This document shows, in pieces, positions 48,901-60,540 of a DNA stretch of 64,000 nt (positions are counted from its first letter, which is position 1; every line of letters starts with the position of its first letter). The notes beneath the pieces are model-generated. The model did not search any database. It was not told the origin of the DNA and saw only the letters and a program-made list of their open reading frames with translations. The stretch is taken from the NCBI GenBank assembly GCA_963662155.1, contig OY759271.1, positions 17,281,084 to 17,345,083 of the forward strand. The letters are read 5' to 3'. The DNA comes from Lamellibrachia columna (taxonomy: Eukaryota; Annelida; Polychaeta; Sabellida; Siboglinidae). The position numbers were made by a program, and so were the translations under genes.

Positions 48901-51900
48901 TCACATCTCCTACCTCCAGCGGCCCGTGCCTCCGAACGATGTCCTCGCTCTCTCGCCGAAGTCTCGAGCCTGCCTCCTTGGCGATGGCCGCGGACAACCC
49001 ACGGACGTGCTCCAGACGGTCGTCCGTCGGGTTTACGATGGCCTCCGTGTCCTGGTCAAGGACATGCGACTGTTGGACGGTCAACGTAAGACCGGCCTTT
49101 CGGAAGACGTACTCGAAAGCAACGTTAGATGTCTTGTGTTTCTGTGGTCGATCCCTGTCTTTCCTGTGGCGTTCCCTGTCTGTCTCCCTCGGGCGGTCCC
49201 TGTGTGGTTTCCTTGGTCGGTCATGTTCCTCATTCAACTGCTTGTCCTTGTTCTCTCTTCTTGGTCGGTCTTCGTCTTCATCCAAGTGCCGGTGCTCTGC
49301 TCTGTCCCTGTCTCCTCTATTCTTCCGGCCACGGTCGCCATCCCTGTCATAGTCCCCATCCAAGTGCCGGTCCTCTGATCTGTCCCTGTCTCCTCTATTC
49401 TTCCGGCCACGGTCGCCATCCCTGTCATAGTCCCCATCCATGTGCCGGTCCTCTGATCTGTCCCTGTCTTCTCTATTCTTCCGGCCACGGTCGCCATCCC
49501 TGTCATAGTCCCCATCCATGTGTCGGTCCTCTGATCTGTCCCTGTCTCCTCTATTCTTCCGGCCACGGTCGCCATCCCTGTCATAGTCCCCATCCAAGTG
49601 CCGGTCCTCTGATCTGTCCCTGTCTCCTCTCCTCTTCCGGCCACGATCTCCGTCCCTGTCCCCGTCCTTCCGTCTGTGCCCGTTCCGCTTTCCGCGACTT
49701 CTTGTCTCCCTGTCCCCCGGCTGGGTCGCGTCCAGTAGAGTTGTCTTCGCCTTAAACAAGTCGTTCTCATCCCCGACCATGTCTAGCGCATTGTCATGGC
49801 GTTGCGAGAAGAGTACTTCTGGGAAGTCCTGCTCGAGGTCTCTCAGCTGCGACATCACGTCGTCCATGCGCAGGCCGTACTTGTCCAGTTGTATGGTCGT
49901 CTCTTTCACGAAGCCGGCCACTTCGCGACACATCGCCTTGAGTTCTTGACAGGCGTCCCCGAGCGACCCCGGCTCACACTGGTCCGTCGCCTCGACAATC
50001 GTCCCGTCCGGGTGATCACGGAACAGGACGCCATATTTGCTCTTCATTTTCATTAGGTCGTCGCGATACAAACTTCTTATGTAGGCCTTCACGTGACCAG
50101 GCGTGTTCACTAGGGACGTTTCCGGCGCCCTTCCCCGAGGTTCGTCAGGGGAGCGATCTTCCCGCCTCCTTGGGGGCTCAGCATATCCATTGTCGTCCTC
50201 TCGACGATGGCTTCCATTTTCCGGTAGGTCGGTTGGCGTCTTCTTGGCTCTGTTCTTATTGACGACGGCGTACTCTACCTCCGGAGTACCGGGTCGTGGC
50301 GGCTCCACCCGGCGGTTGTCGTTACGACCATAGTCCTCCCGATGGCGAGAGTCGTTCCGGTCTCTGTGACCGTCCTCACGGCGGTCAAACAAGTCTTCAT
50401 CATCGCTCAGCGTGTCGAGAAGGCCAAGCACATTGTTGTCCAGATAATCGTATGCATGTTTGACCGCCGGTGCTGGACCGCGCAGGTAGAGGCCACGTGT
50501 TGTGCTGTAGAACCACGTGATCTTGTGCTGCTCTGTCACTGACGTCAGCGCATCACGTGATCGCGAGAAGAGTTCGACGACATCTCTGCTCAGCTGCGTC
50601 TGAATCAACTAGAAACAGAGCACCCCACGACCACGTTACTCTTAGTTCATTCAAACAAAGTTCTTACTCAAAGTACTATTAAATCCATCCAGTCAATCAT
50701 TATATGTCAATACGTCGCTTTTCATTTAAATTCACACAATTCGTGTTTGTAATTCGATTTATTTCTATTGAGAAACTACATTGCGAAAATAAACGGTCTG
50801 TTCGTGTATCCAACGCGCGTGCTCCTCACTCAAGGCTCGTTCATACGAGCGATTAGTTATACGATTGGTCGGGCGACATTATGTCGCGGTGTCGCCCGAC
50901 CAATTTCGGCAACTAATCGCTCGTGTGAACGGGTCTTCATTCTTTCCATGTCTCCAATATCCATGTGTTACCGTACATATTACTTACTACAATTTTGAGT
51001 CAAACACACTTCAAACATCCCTGAATAATACAGAGTGGCATTAAATAGGCCCTGTTAGCTAACTAATGCATGCGCCTTGGTGAATTGGACAGACGTTTTG
51101 ATTTTGTACTCACGTTTGCCTGTCCCCGGAACGCGCCATCTTCATAACCTGGTTGGTACTTCATCATGAAAGCCCCTGAGCCTAGCTTGTCGCCCAAGTC
51201 ACGGAATTTGTCCCGCTTGGCAAGACATGACGACGCTCCTGTCAACAACATAAGAGGTACGTCAACCACGCCATCTACCGGACAGATCAACGTGAGCCAA
51301 GGTGGACTGGTCAATATATCGATTACGCCATTACTATTTGTGTAGACTTAGATGTCATATTTCATATACCTAAATATTCAGAAGTAGTGTATTGCGGATG
51401 TCACGGATGAGTAGTGTTTATTAACTCGCTAGATGGCGTTAGTGGTGTTTGCAGTTGGCAGAATTCGTGTACGGCTGTAGGGACAGACATGATTTGACCC
51501 CCGGGTTGATAGTAGACGAATAAAGTTCCAGTGATTTCGAGATTCTACCCCCTTTGAATGATTTTTGCACCATGAAAACGTAACGGAAGGATACCCGGTG
51601 TACGAAGACAGAATACGGTCGCTTTGGGCGACAAATGGCAGGAATCTTCCACTACAAATCCCTGAAAAGCTTATTTCCTTGACAAAAGTGCGGATAACCA
51701 AAGAGGAACTATGTTTTACGCCGAAGCCTTACCCAAAAGTAAAACACATGCAATACCTGAATTCAGCAGCATCGACGCTGAATATCAGAAAGTAGTCCAG
51801 CTTTTATTGTAATTTTTTTTATGTGAAATATGTTATTCAACGAAAGAGAGCAGCCATTAATAAAAACCTCGACACGACGACATGACGTCACACAGTTAAG

Positions 51901-52479
51901 CAACGTATTGGGAGAGTGGTGTGAATATTCTTTAATTCTGTGACATACCTAGCTGTGTCATGTCATAATCAGCCTAACGTGAACTAATTGGACAACTACT
52001 ATATTGAACTGGGCTTGGTTCTATTGCGTCCTGACATGACATCGTCCTGACATCGTTCTGACATGACATCGTGCTGACATGACTTCGTCGTGACATGAAC
52101 TTGGGCATATAAAGTTACCGAAGCGCCTATTTAAGCTCCCGTGCACTCTAGTTACATAACTGTTGTGCAGCAGTAAAACAACGCCTTTGGAAAAGCAAGT
52201 AGGACATTGTAAGGAATGCTACCTCACTTTACGTTACGGCTTAGACCAAGTTAGTCTGGTACAACGGGTTCGATCATCGTCACATAACGTCACCTGATGC
52301 ACCGTCAAAAACATCGAAGGTGTCGCAATTCAACACATAGTGGTAATGGGCGATTGGGCGAACATTTACGGGTCAACTGTACTGTATATTTAACCAGTTA
52401 CACTAATGTCGTCGATGCGTTATGTCCTGTTGATCATCATTATTGCGACGACCGCACGCACGCACGCACGCACGCGCGC

Positions 52480-52516
<37 letters not shown>

Positions 52517-55500
52517 CACAGCTTCGTTTAATTACTTGAGAACTATTGTAATATCAGACAGCAGATATAATCAGACATTAAAAGTCCTCCCGCAACTCCA
52601 AAATACAGAGTTGGCCATTTTACAGACGATGCCGAAGCCTTAATGTTATTACCCCACAGTTATAGGATGCCATTGACCAAAAAGCAAGACTAATCTGCCT
52701 TGACATTCGCAGAACATTTGACAGAGTATGACATAGGGGCCTGAATGCCAAACTTGAGTCCATCGGGATACCGGGAAAGCTGCTATCCTGGCTGAACGAC
52801 CCGAAGGACAGAGTTCTGAAAGTTACTAGTGAAATATGCTCTGACCGCAAGCACATAAAAGGAAGGTCGCTAAGAATCTCGACTTATTACGGCTTTTGTT
52901 ATTTGTCACGTTCGTTGGTGATATGCCAGACAAAGTCCACAACCATGTCACTCAATTGATAAAGATCTGCTGCAAATACAAAATGGTCAGACAGTTGGAA
53001 TGTGCTGTTTGGTGCAGCCAAATGTGATGCGGTGTTCCGTCAAATCGTATGACTTCTGGTGAAAACCGTGATGAGCTGTCTCCAACCAATATTGTGCCTT
53101 GTTGCTTCTATCAACTCGTCCATCGTCAGCTTTGTTATATCCTTGATCTCATCCATCCATCTGATGCGTGGTCGACCTCTCTTCCGCTTCATTATTCCGA
53201 CCATTATCGGCTTTTCCAACATGTCGTTTTCTACATGCATGTACCTAAAGCATAACATCGTCTGTTTTGCGATGAGTTCGTGTAGTAGGAGGACCTGGCT
53301 GATTTCTTCAGTGACATATTTGTTTCTTCTCTTGGGATTCGTAGCATCCTTCTCCAGCACCACATTTCGAAGCTGTCGATTGGTTTCATTTTCCTTTGTT
53401 TGATTGTCCACGATTCTCATCCATACAAAAAAAACTAAGGCGTTCACCTGCCTTTTCCTCGTTGCTATTGCTACAAGTTCACATTTGCTGCTCCATTGGC
53501 AAGAGCCAATCTTCTTCGGACGTGTCCACCGGAATCACCAGAACTGGTAATTTTAGAATCCAAGAAAATTTAATTATCCATTACCTCAATAAACTCATCG
53601 TCTCCCGCTTTGAATTTTTCATCTTCTCGTTGGCATAACTTTGGTCTTTTTGATATTCATAAATAGGCCAGCCATTTAAATTTCTACTTTACCTTTCCAC
53701 TTTAACTTGCAGCCAAATGCAAGAGCCTAAATGTGTTAAGGCTGAATTATGAACATTATCTTCTCAGATGTGGAAGAGGCATATCCAGACATCTCTATCC
53801 GACCGCCTATAAGAAATAGTTGCTATCATGGATAGAGAGCATTTCAAGAAAACGTCAACGTCTTCCTTGGTGCCTGGTGTCAGCCTGGTGTCAGAATGGA
53901 GAAAGAGATCTTATCGTTGGCTGTGCTACAACTAGAGGATATGTATCTTGTCAGCTGTCGTTGAACCTTGGCTGCACGATTTTATGTTATCAGGCTGCTT
54001 ATTGCTTGTATTAAACAGCTGCAGGCAACAGCATTGAATACACGTGCGTTGAAATGATCGCTCAATGCAGTGACACTCAAAGTGCCTGGGGTGTAAACAG
54101 TCCTCTAGTACACCCCTTGAGATGGCCTCCTTGATAACCTGTCGAGGTCTGGTGAACTGAACTACCGTGTATTTGACTGTGAGGAATGCATATTGTCTGT
54201 TAGTCATTTCACCATTTCACCATTGCTCTGGTTGAGTTGGCACTCAGAGTTATGTTGTACTAACCACTACTGCTTATGTAAGGAGTAAACAGAACGTTCG
54301 AGATAAGGTCGGACCACTGGAAAACAACAGGGGAAACATAATTTCAGACGGGTTTCAATTGGCAGAGGTACTGAATGAGTATTTCAGCTCAGTTTTTACC
54401 ACAGAAGATATCAGCACACTTCCAGTTCCATTTACTAAATTTGAGGGCAATACACCAGAACATTTAGGGCAGTTATTTGTAACTCCTGAAATGATAGCAA
54501 AGAAAATTAAGAAGATGAAAAATAATAAATCACCTGGAGTTGATGGGATACCACCAAAACTGCTTAAGGAAATTGTTGAGCAAATTAGTACACCACTTGC
54601 AAAATTGTTTAACTTGTCACTAGAAGAAGGTATATTTCCTTCAGAATGGAAAGAGGCAAACATTATGTCGCTATTTAAGAAGGGATCAAGGAACAAGCCA
54701 AAAAATTACAGACCAGTGAGTTTAACATCAGTTGTATGTAAATTACTCGAAACATTAATTAGAGACCACATAATGGAATTCCTTGTAAAACATAAATTAA
54801 TAGATACATCTCAACATGGGTTCCTAAAAGCAAGGTCATGTCTAACTAATCTCTTATGTTTTTTTTAAGAAATTATAAAGTGGGTAGATGACGGGTCACC
54901 AGTGGATATTGTCTACTTAGATTTTCAGAAAGCTTTCGATAAAGTGCCACATCAAAGATTGTTACATAAACTATAAGCCCATGGCATAGGTAATGATGTA
55001 ATCAACTGGTTTGAAAAGTGACTTACACACAGAAAACAGAGAGTAATAGTAGATGGTGAGATTTCAAACTGGTAATCTGTTTTGAGTGAGGTACCACAGG
55101 GATCAGTATTAGGCCCTATACTGTTTTTAATATATATAAATGATTTGGAAGATGACATATCTAGCAAAGTACTCAAATTTGCAGATGACACAAAAGTATT
55201 CAGAAAGGTTACTAATGATACAGATAAACAAAGTTTACAGGATGATCTAGATAAATTAGTGAAATGGTCAGAAAAATGGCAAATGTTATTCAATTTTGGG
55301 AAATGTAAATGTATACACATAGGACATGGAAACATGGATGAAGAATATAAAATGGGGGATGCTGTACTAGGTAGAACCACACAAGAAAAGGACTTAGGAG
55401 TAACATTTAGTGCTGACACGAAAGTTTCAGAGCAATGTGGGATTGCTGCTTCGAAAGGAAATCAAATTCTAGGGCTAATTAGGAGAACTATCATGTATAA

Positions 55501-58476
55501 GGAGAAACAGCTAATTGTACCCCTGTACAAAGCAATAGTTAGACCACATTTGAAATATGGTATTCAAGCATGGAGGCCATATTGTAAAAAGGACATAGAC
55601 AAGCTAGAAAGAATACAACGAAGAGCAACTAAAATGATTCCAGAATTGAGAGACCTTAGTTACGAAAGTCGCTTATTACAATGTGGTTTGACAACACTAG
55701 AGACCAGAAGACTAAGAGGAGACCAAATAGAAGTGTTTACAATAGTGAATGGTTATGAGGATGTTGACAGGAATATGTTGTTCAAACTTAAAGAAGGCAG
55801 CAGAACCAGAGGACATAAAGCAGCATTAGTTAAGGAGCAGTGTAGGTTGGAGAAAGTACTCTTTCTCACAGAGAATGAATGGAACAAACTGCCAAATGAT
55901 TGTGTTAATGCTAGTACAGGCTGTAGTGTGAATATGTTTAAAAATAGAATTGACAGATATTTGATAAGGGCGGGCTACTCATATATGAGAAAATTGTTGG
56001 ACTCTCGATAAGCCAATAGCTTCCTTATTCACTTGCCATCTGGAACTTGTTGTTTGGGATGGCAATCTTGTTAAATCTTGTCAAATCTAAATCCCAGAAG
56101 CGCTTTCAATTGACTCTAGGCACACATACATTATAGAGAGGTAGGCTATCCGGTGTTTCATTTGTGGTAAAAACACCAATTGGGGATTGATTAACTGTAT
56201 CTACGGCCATCTTAGTTAGATACGTAGTACTGCCAACAGGATTATAGGGAAGATTTTCCGTATGAGATGTGAATGAAAGCCCAGCATCCAGTCATCGTGA
56301 CTGTCTTGAACCCCGGCAGTGGACCCAACTACTTCATCCCAAGATGTATCCGATTGCGTTGGGAACATTCAGCAACGTTGCGATTTTTGTGTGAACCTTA
56401 TTCACTAGCATTAAATTAATATCAATTGCCGGCCATTATCGTGAACGCATGCCATGGTGACTGACAATATATTGCTTAGGTTCGTCCTAACGACCCAGTG
56501 GTTGCTATCTACATATCGATGCATCGACAATCAATGGTTCACGAGATTGATCGAGCGTCTATCGGCAGAGAAAGTTTTCCTATTTAAAGCCCGCAGCACA
56601 CTAGCCTACTTTTTGTCGGCCGATTATATAATCGGTTAGTGTGCTGCGAAAGTTTACGACAAAATAGGAGCCTGTTTGGCAGTATATGACAGTACTAGAT
56701 TATCAAGACGTTCTGTCGACCGTTGTGGGCTAGTTTGCTGCAGATCCAAACAAACTGTTGTTAGTCTCTTTTAGTGAACTGTGAATTAAATTAAATGAAA
56801 ACATCCAATATTGAGGCCTCCTTAAAGTTATGTATTCTCAACAGGAACTCTCTTGCCATGGAACAGCACCATTAGTTAGAATCCCGTTGATTCTTCGCGT
56901 TCTGAGATGCATTTCGGTGGTGAATGCTCTGTAATGCAGTCTATTCTGGTTCACTTTCCCATTCTCCAGGCCGTCAATTGTGGTTCACTTTCCCTTTCTC
57001 CAGGACGTCAATTGTGGTTCACATGGGTATACAATGTCATTGAATGATATATTAATAACTGTGCAAACATCTAAACTTTTTCAGGAGGCTGATTAAGTGT
57101 TGTTAGGAAAATTGTCAGCCTATTAACTAAAATGCCAAAAGCATTTTCATTCACTCTCCGAGCTCTTGATAGTCGGTAGATGAGGATAGATGAGGTGTGA
57201 ATAGGGCTTCATCGTCCGTTGTGACACTGCAAAGGCATCACCACCAATGAAATAAAATTTGCACGTCGTGTCAATTCCTTAAATAATTTTATTACTTGGC
57301 AGGTTCACTCTTGTGGTGTCAAGTGAGTGTTTCAGGGTTAATTTTTATACCAGCATCACCGATTCGCCCTGCAGCAACCACATCATCTTAGATAAATTTA
57401 TAATTGGCATATATCACTGTTAACAGTACTACACTAAATGTTTATAGTGTAAATAGAGTAATCCACTAGAGGCGTGCTAGTCGCGACAAAATATCTGTAC
57501 TGTGTTGCGAGCTATCTGGCCCTTCAAATTTTATTCCGACGAAAAATATGCCATAATGGTGCTGGGTTAAGTGTCAACCACCACCAATAAAAACATGTCA
57601 CTTCGTGCAACTACTCGTCATGGGTTTGAGTAGGATACGAGTGAAGAGTAAAACTTCTTAAAACGTTCCTCATTTCTATTACAAAAGGACTCTCATATAT
57701 GATCACGGAACACGAGAGCGTGGTGCATCCGTAGCGTGAATAATTGGCTAAGCTGTGTTTTGTGCTCTCCTAATGCGTCATACATTTTCAAAATCCAGAA
57801 AAATGGGTGACGGAAATGATCTTATCCGACGACTGACAAGCTTCCTGACTGTCGACAACCCCAGAGTTTTGGGCACATACGTTGTATCAGGGTCACAAGA
57901 TACCTCTACTCCAAAATACGACGACCACCATTTAAAACCAGACTAAACTGAACATACAATCGCAATATAACTAGATTAACTATAACAAGTACCGTAGCAA
58001 GTGCTTGAATCGAACATTATTGTTGCTCGTGGTTCGTTGTATGTCTGATGTTTGCACGAAGAACCATGCACATATATAGACAACCAAGTGTTTGGATATG
58101 ACCCCTTAATTGGGCACATGCCAGACTGCCCGTCACGACGCTGAAGTTTTTTTAACGAAACATTCGAGACGGGGTGTGGTGTATATCCGCTATAATGGAC
58201 TGACTGTGATTCTGGGCACTTTTCTGCTCATATTGTACTCCGAAGCCTGATATTACGAGTCTTGGGCATTGCAGAGACCAACGAAGTTGCGAGCAATGTA
58301 GTGGCGTTCTTACCTGATTGCTGGTCAAAGATCAGGACAGCCCGTCCTCGGGGCAGCAGACGGATCTCCTCCGCCCTCAGTCGGTGGCGGGACAGCGCCT
58401 CGTCCAGTTCCCGTATTCGGATGTCGTGTCGCAACTTCGTCACCCAGACTTTGTTTCCATTACTTTTCGAGTCCAT
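45883..58476 (-). CDS. macro domain-Deltex C-terminal (DTC) domain protein, six exons
   Basis: Exons on the minus strand: 58314-58476, 51114-51238, 48739-50608, 47196-47551, 46405-46619 and 45883-45952. All junctions have matching phases (1, 0, 1, 0, 2); together they give 2799 bp, or 932 residues plus stop. Order: RRM-like start (about 9-60), KH-like segments of the DTX3L/PARP14 kind (97-155, 265-390), a charged Arg/Asp repeat (about 410-535), a macro domain (591-770; AIVNPTD, CVGSGGDTG) and a DTC domain (800-932; [39 protein letters not shown]). Macro domains bind ADP-ribose. DTC domains in Deltex E3 ligases bind ADP-ribose/NAD and steer ubiquitin onto it. No RING finger precedes the DTC, unlike DTX1-4 and DTX3L, so E3 activity may need a partner. 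The best comparison is a fused PARP9/DTX3L-like protein. The start ATG is the first in the RRM exon. Microexons in the 7-kb intron 1 cannot be excluded. Confidence 0.8.
46255..46345 (+). repeat. ggtgggaggttggtctc family, short copy in intron 5
   Basis: Two or three units (gggaggttggtccaaaaagt, gtgtgggaggttggtctc), ending gttgagacccctgccag, as in the copies at 29.3 and 42.8 kb. Confidence 0.6.
46405..46619 (-). CDS. macro/DTC gene exon 5 (DTC middle)
   Basis: TTTGTCCTCAG acceptor. It encodes [40 protein letters not shown] and [14 protein letters not shown], ending CA|GTAAGT in phase 2. Deltex proteins have HPNPGKP and HHKT here. Confidence 0.85.
47009..47169. repeat. 24-bp minisatellite in intron 4 (gttgcgccacatagtaacgc)
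   Basis: 6.7 near-identical copies, starting (on the gene strand) about 27 bp after the exon 4 donor. Period 24 keeps frames open on both strands; no protein is inferred. Confidence 0.93.
47196..47551 (-). CDS. macro/DTC gene exon 4 (macro end, DTC start)
   Basis: TCCGCCAG acceptor. It encodes [18 protein letters not shown] (end of the macro fold), a basic linker [10 protein letters not shown], then [10 protein letters not shown] and [19 protein letters not shown] of the DTC domain. It ends GGGG|GTAAGT in phase 0. The linker contains no RING cysteines. Confidence 0.85.
48739..50608 (-). CDS. macro/DTC gene exon 3 (KH-like, charged repeat, macro core)
   Basis: CTGTTTCTAG acceptor at 50609, phase 0. 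1870 bp open throughout. It encodes KH-like segments ([24 protein letters not shown]), the Arg/Asp/Gly repeat, and most of the macro domain ([62 protein letters not shown]). It ends TCAG|GCAAGT, a GC donor, in phase 1. Confidence 0.85.
49290..49650 (-). repeat. coding 78-bp tandem repeat in exon 3
   Basis: About 4.6 copies of a 78-bp unit encoding a 26-residue block ([20 protein letters not shown] and RGRKNR). The period is a multiple of three and the frame is intact, so the array is translated. Units differ mainly by His-Leu/His-Met and one Arg/Asn change. Confidence 0.9.
50832..50937. repeat. long imperfect palindrome (MITE-like)
   Basis: Two arms of about 50 bp: gctcgttcatacgagcgatt and ttggtcgggcgaca on the left are mirrored by tgtcgcccgaccaa and aatcgctcgtgtgaacggg on the right. 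It lies in intron 2 of the macro/DTC gene. Confidence 0.75.
51114..51238 (-). CDS. macro/DTC gene exon 2
   Basis: TTGTTGACAG acceptor, phase 1 start (completing a Gly codon), encoding [19 protein letters not shown] and on to FRGQAN, then GTGAGT donor in phase 0. 125 bp. It completes the RRM-like segment; the domain call here is weak on its own. Confidence 0.65.
51320..52440. other. intron 1 of the macro/DTC gene, 3' part; no element named
   Basis: No nested gene is seen. A short degenerate direct repeat of tgacatgacatcgt occurs at 52030-52100. Confidence 0.4.
52448..52517. repeat. (CGCA)n microsatellite
   Basis: About 65 bp of cgca repeats with a central gcgc block. Confidence 0.95.
52650..52865 (+). 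mobile_element. LINE reverse transcriptase fragment
   Basis: The frame reads [15 protein letters not shown], a stop, then [20 protein letters not shown]. This is the D-x-x-K/R-A/T-FDRVWH region of a non-LTR RT. Short and decayed. Confidence 0.6.
53040..53447 (-). mobile_element. endonuclease-RT LINE C-terminal fragment (RTE/Jockey-type)
   Basis: The minus strand reads [20 protein letters not shown], then [39 protein letters not shown]. The GRPRxRWxDxIK block followed by a W-R-x-LI motif is the usual C-terminus of endonuclease-reverse transcriptase LINEs. It is separate from, and opposite in strand to, the fragment at 52.65 kb. Confidence 0.65.
53700..54260. other. intron 1 sequence, no element named
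   Basis: No gene or repeat recognised between the two LINE remnants. Confidence 0.35.
54265..56091 (+). mobile_element. CR1-like LINE, 5'-truncated copy
   Basis: Aligns with 16426-18238 of the nested LINE: gtaaggagtaaacagaacgt..., RT motifs [64 protein letters not shown], and the tail ccttattcacttgcc...cttgttaaatcttg. It starts inside ORF2, so it is a standard 5' truncation. It sits in intron 1 of the macro/DTC gene, opposite to the gene's strand. Confidence 0.85.
54359..56011 (+). pseudogene. CR1-like ORF2 C-terminal half, frameshifted
   Basis: The first open block (to about 54868) ends in a T-run frameshift. The middle keeps [18 protein letters not shown] but has stops at about 54976, 55020 and 55074. 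The last block (55082-56011) carries [20 protein letters not shown] and [15 protein letters not shown]. The YxDD box is FADD as in the other copy. A small deletion has removed part of the RKHSFS segment near 55850. Confidence 0.8.
56100..58310. other. intron 1 of the macro/DTC gene, 5' part
   Basis: No coding exon is recognised. It contains the palindrome at 56587 and a small direct repeat (ctccaggacgtcaattgtgg, two copies at about 56965-57020). Confidence 0.4.
56587..56650. repeat. short palindrome (MITE-like hairpin)
   Basis: cgcagcacactagcc is mirrored by ggttagtgtgctgcg around a gattatataatc centre; total about 64 bp. Confidence 0.65.
58314..58476 (-). CDS. macro/DTC gene exon 1 (start; RRM-like)
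   Basis: The ATG at 58476-58474 gives [15 protein letters not shown]..., with RRM-like strands KVWVTKL and GRAVLIFD. It ends CAATCAG|GTAAGA in phase 1. The block is CpG-rich, consistent with a promoter-proximal exon. Confidence 0.7.
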
Positions 58477-58479
58477 GAT

Positions 58480-60530
58480 TCCACCGCCGCCGCCGACAGT
58501 TTGCTTGTCGTCGTCGTCAGACGATGTTCGTCAATCTGCCGTCGCTGTCGTCAGTCAGGCGTGACGATTTCCGTTAGTCACGGCCACTAAACGGCTCCTC
58601 GGGTGCCTGCATAAAGCGACACCTGGTGTAGAAACGAACAATAAATGTTGTTGATCACAAAGTCAATTCTCCATTTGCTTCTGAAATGGTTCTATCGTCG
58701 CAAGAGCATCTAAGTAGACCCATGAAGGTTGAACAGTTCTCCAAGACGCGGCAGCGATTATTGTTAACAACAACAGAAACCATAGTAAATGGAAGAAAGT
58801 GGCATTATCTTATCATCAATTTACATGGAATTATCCATTAACTCGTTATGGGTCATTGTAATGCTTAAACAATGCACAAAGTCCACTATTGTTACTGTAA
58901 ACTTGTACGCGCGCTTCGTCACCTGATTTACGTAGCGCGCCCTTTCTGAGAAGCCCCCTTAATTTGACACACGCTCACTCATGTACCTACAATAAAACGT
59001 TCTGTGTTGATTGAATGGCCGTGTGTCATTCACTCGGACAAAAGAAGCACGCTGATTGGTCGAGAAATTAAGGAAGTTCCTGTTTGTTGGCGAACGTCGA
59101 AGTAAGACGCCTGAATGAGGCCACCGTGAGTGTGCAATATCTGAGACAGGAATATCGACACACAACAGTAGCTCCGAAGTTGCATGTCACTGATACGCCT
59201 CATTACACACAACGGCACTGAATGCTGTAATGTAGATGATCTACTCACTAGAGCAGAACCGACCAGCCACCTGTTGCGGCCGTTCGAGGATAGATTCTAA
59301 TCGTTAGTTATTTAAGACACAATGACACGTTCACTAACATAGACAACCTTGGCAGCCCTTGCAACACTAGCAGTAACCTGGACGAGGATGTCGTAATTCC
59401 ACACACATTGTATGCCTTGTCAGTGTTGTAACGAAGCATGTCGATGCGGCTTCACATTTTGGTGCCACCAGTTTGTTGTCATGAGAAATAAAACGACCTC
59501 CGGTAGGCAATAAAGTGTTTTGCAGGACATATCGTCTAACGGATCTGGTGGAAGGGTAGACATTCTATTTTAGATGGTCCACTTTCCAGAGACAAATCAT
59601 TCTTTTACTTTCTGGTTCGTCATAGACAAATACAGAACCGGTGATTTGGTAATGGTAGTAATCTTACACTAACGGAAACATGTGTTAGGCAGAATGTTTA
59701 TAAGTAGAGGAATGTATCACCTCCGGAAAACCACAGCGCCACCAGGAGTTAATTACCAATCCACACATTATTAAGACATAATTCACATCCGATCGGAAAA
59801 TGTCCGGTTTATCGATGACGTCAGGTGATCTTACCGACCTTCACGGACTGCTGCTAGTTTCACTTGGAGCCAGAGTCTGATAAAGGGCCTACTTTAGTCA
59901 TCAATAGCCAGAACACACTCTACTTGTGTTTGAATACAATTTTATTTTTAAAAACTCTTTAGAAACTCTCAACCCAATGAAAGCCTGGGTTTTTATGTAG
60001 GTAATAGTGGTGAGTAATGAACACACTCATGTGTCAACGCGTTGAAAGACTGCGCCGGTCGTTTACAAATGAGCGATCGGGGACAGTCCCTTGGAGACAG
60101 TCCCTCGGGGACAATCCCTTGGAGACGGTCACGCGGCCCTGACTCAACGGGCGACCACAGGTATATCTAGTGCCGTCTAATGTGCCGGGTCACGATGTTT
60201 ACGTTCTCGCTTTATTCTGGTTCTAAGTTTTACCACAAGCGTTGCGGTGGTCGTTTTTAGAGATCACCGGGAGACACAGCAAAGCTCAAATAGAGCTGAC
60301 AAACACATTGTGAAGAATTATTAGCCAGAGTCAGTATGCACTGAAAAAGTTAATTTGATATGAATGTATGTATTTGGTTTATTTTAAACGTGAAAAAATT
60401 GGGTGCATCCACCCTTGTTGAATTGTAGGGCCTAAATAATTTGAAATGTTTGAGAGGGCTTTACTGAATTTGTAATATCAGGAAGCAATAAGTACGGAAA
60501 ATATGTTGTGATTCATTATGCATTATGCCA
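58480..60530. other. upstream of the macro/DTC gene; no gene
   Basis: 58480-58600 is GC/CpG-rich and probably holds the gene's promoter and 5' UTR on the minus strand, but no clear TATA box is visible. A small repeat (ggggacagtcccttggaga, about four degenerate units) lies at 60075-60130. Otherwise nothing is recognised. Confidence 0.4.
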
Positions 60531-60540
60531 GTACTTAACC

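Noticed and set aside
48823..50542. Several plus-strand open frames of 66-208 codons
   Set aside because: They are antisense shadows of the GC-rich exon 3 of the macro/DTC gene.
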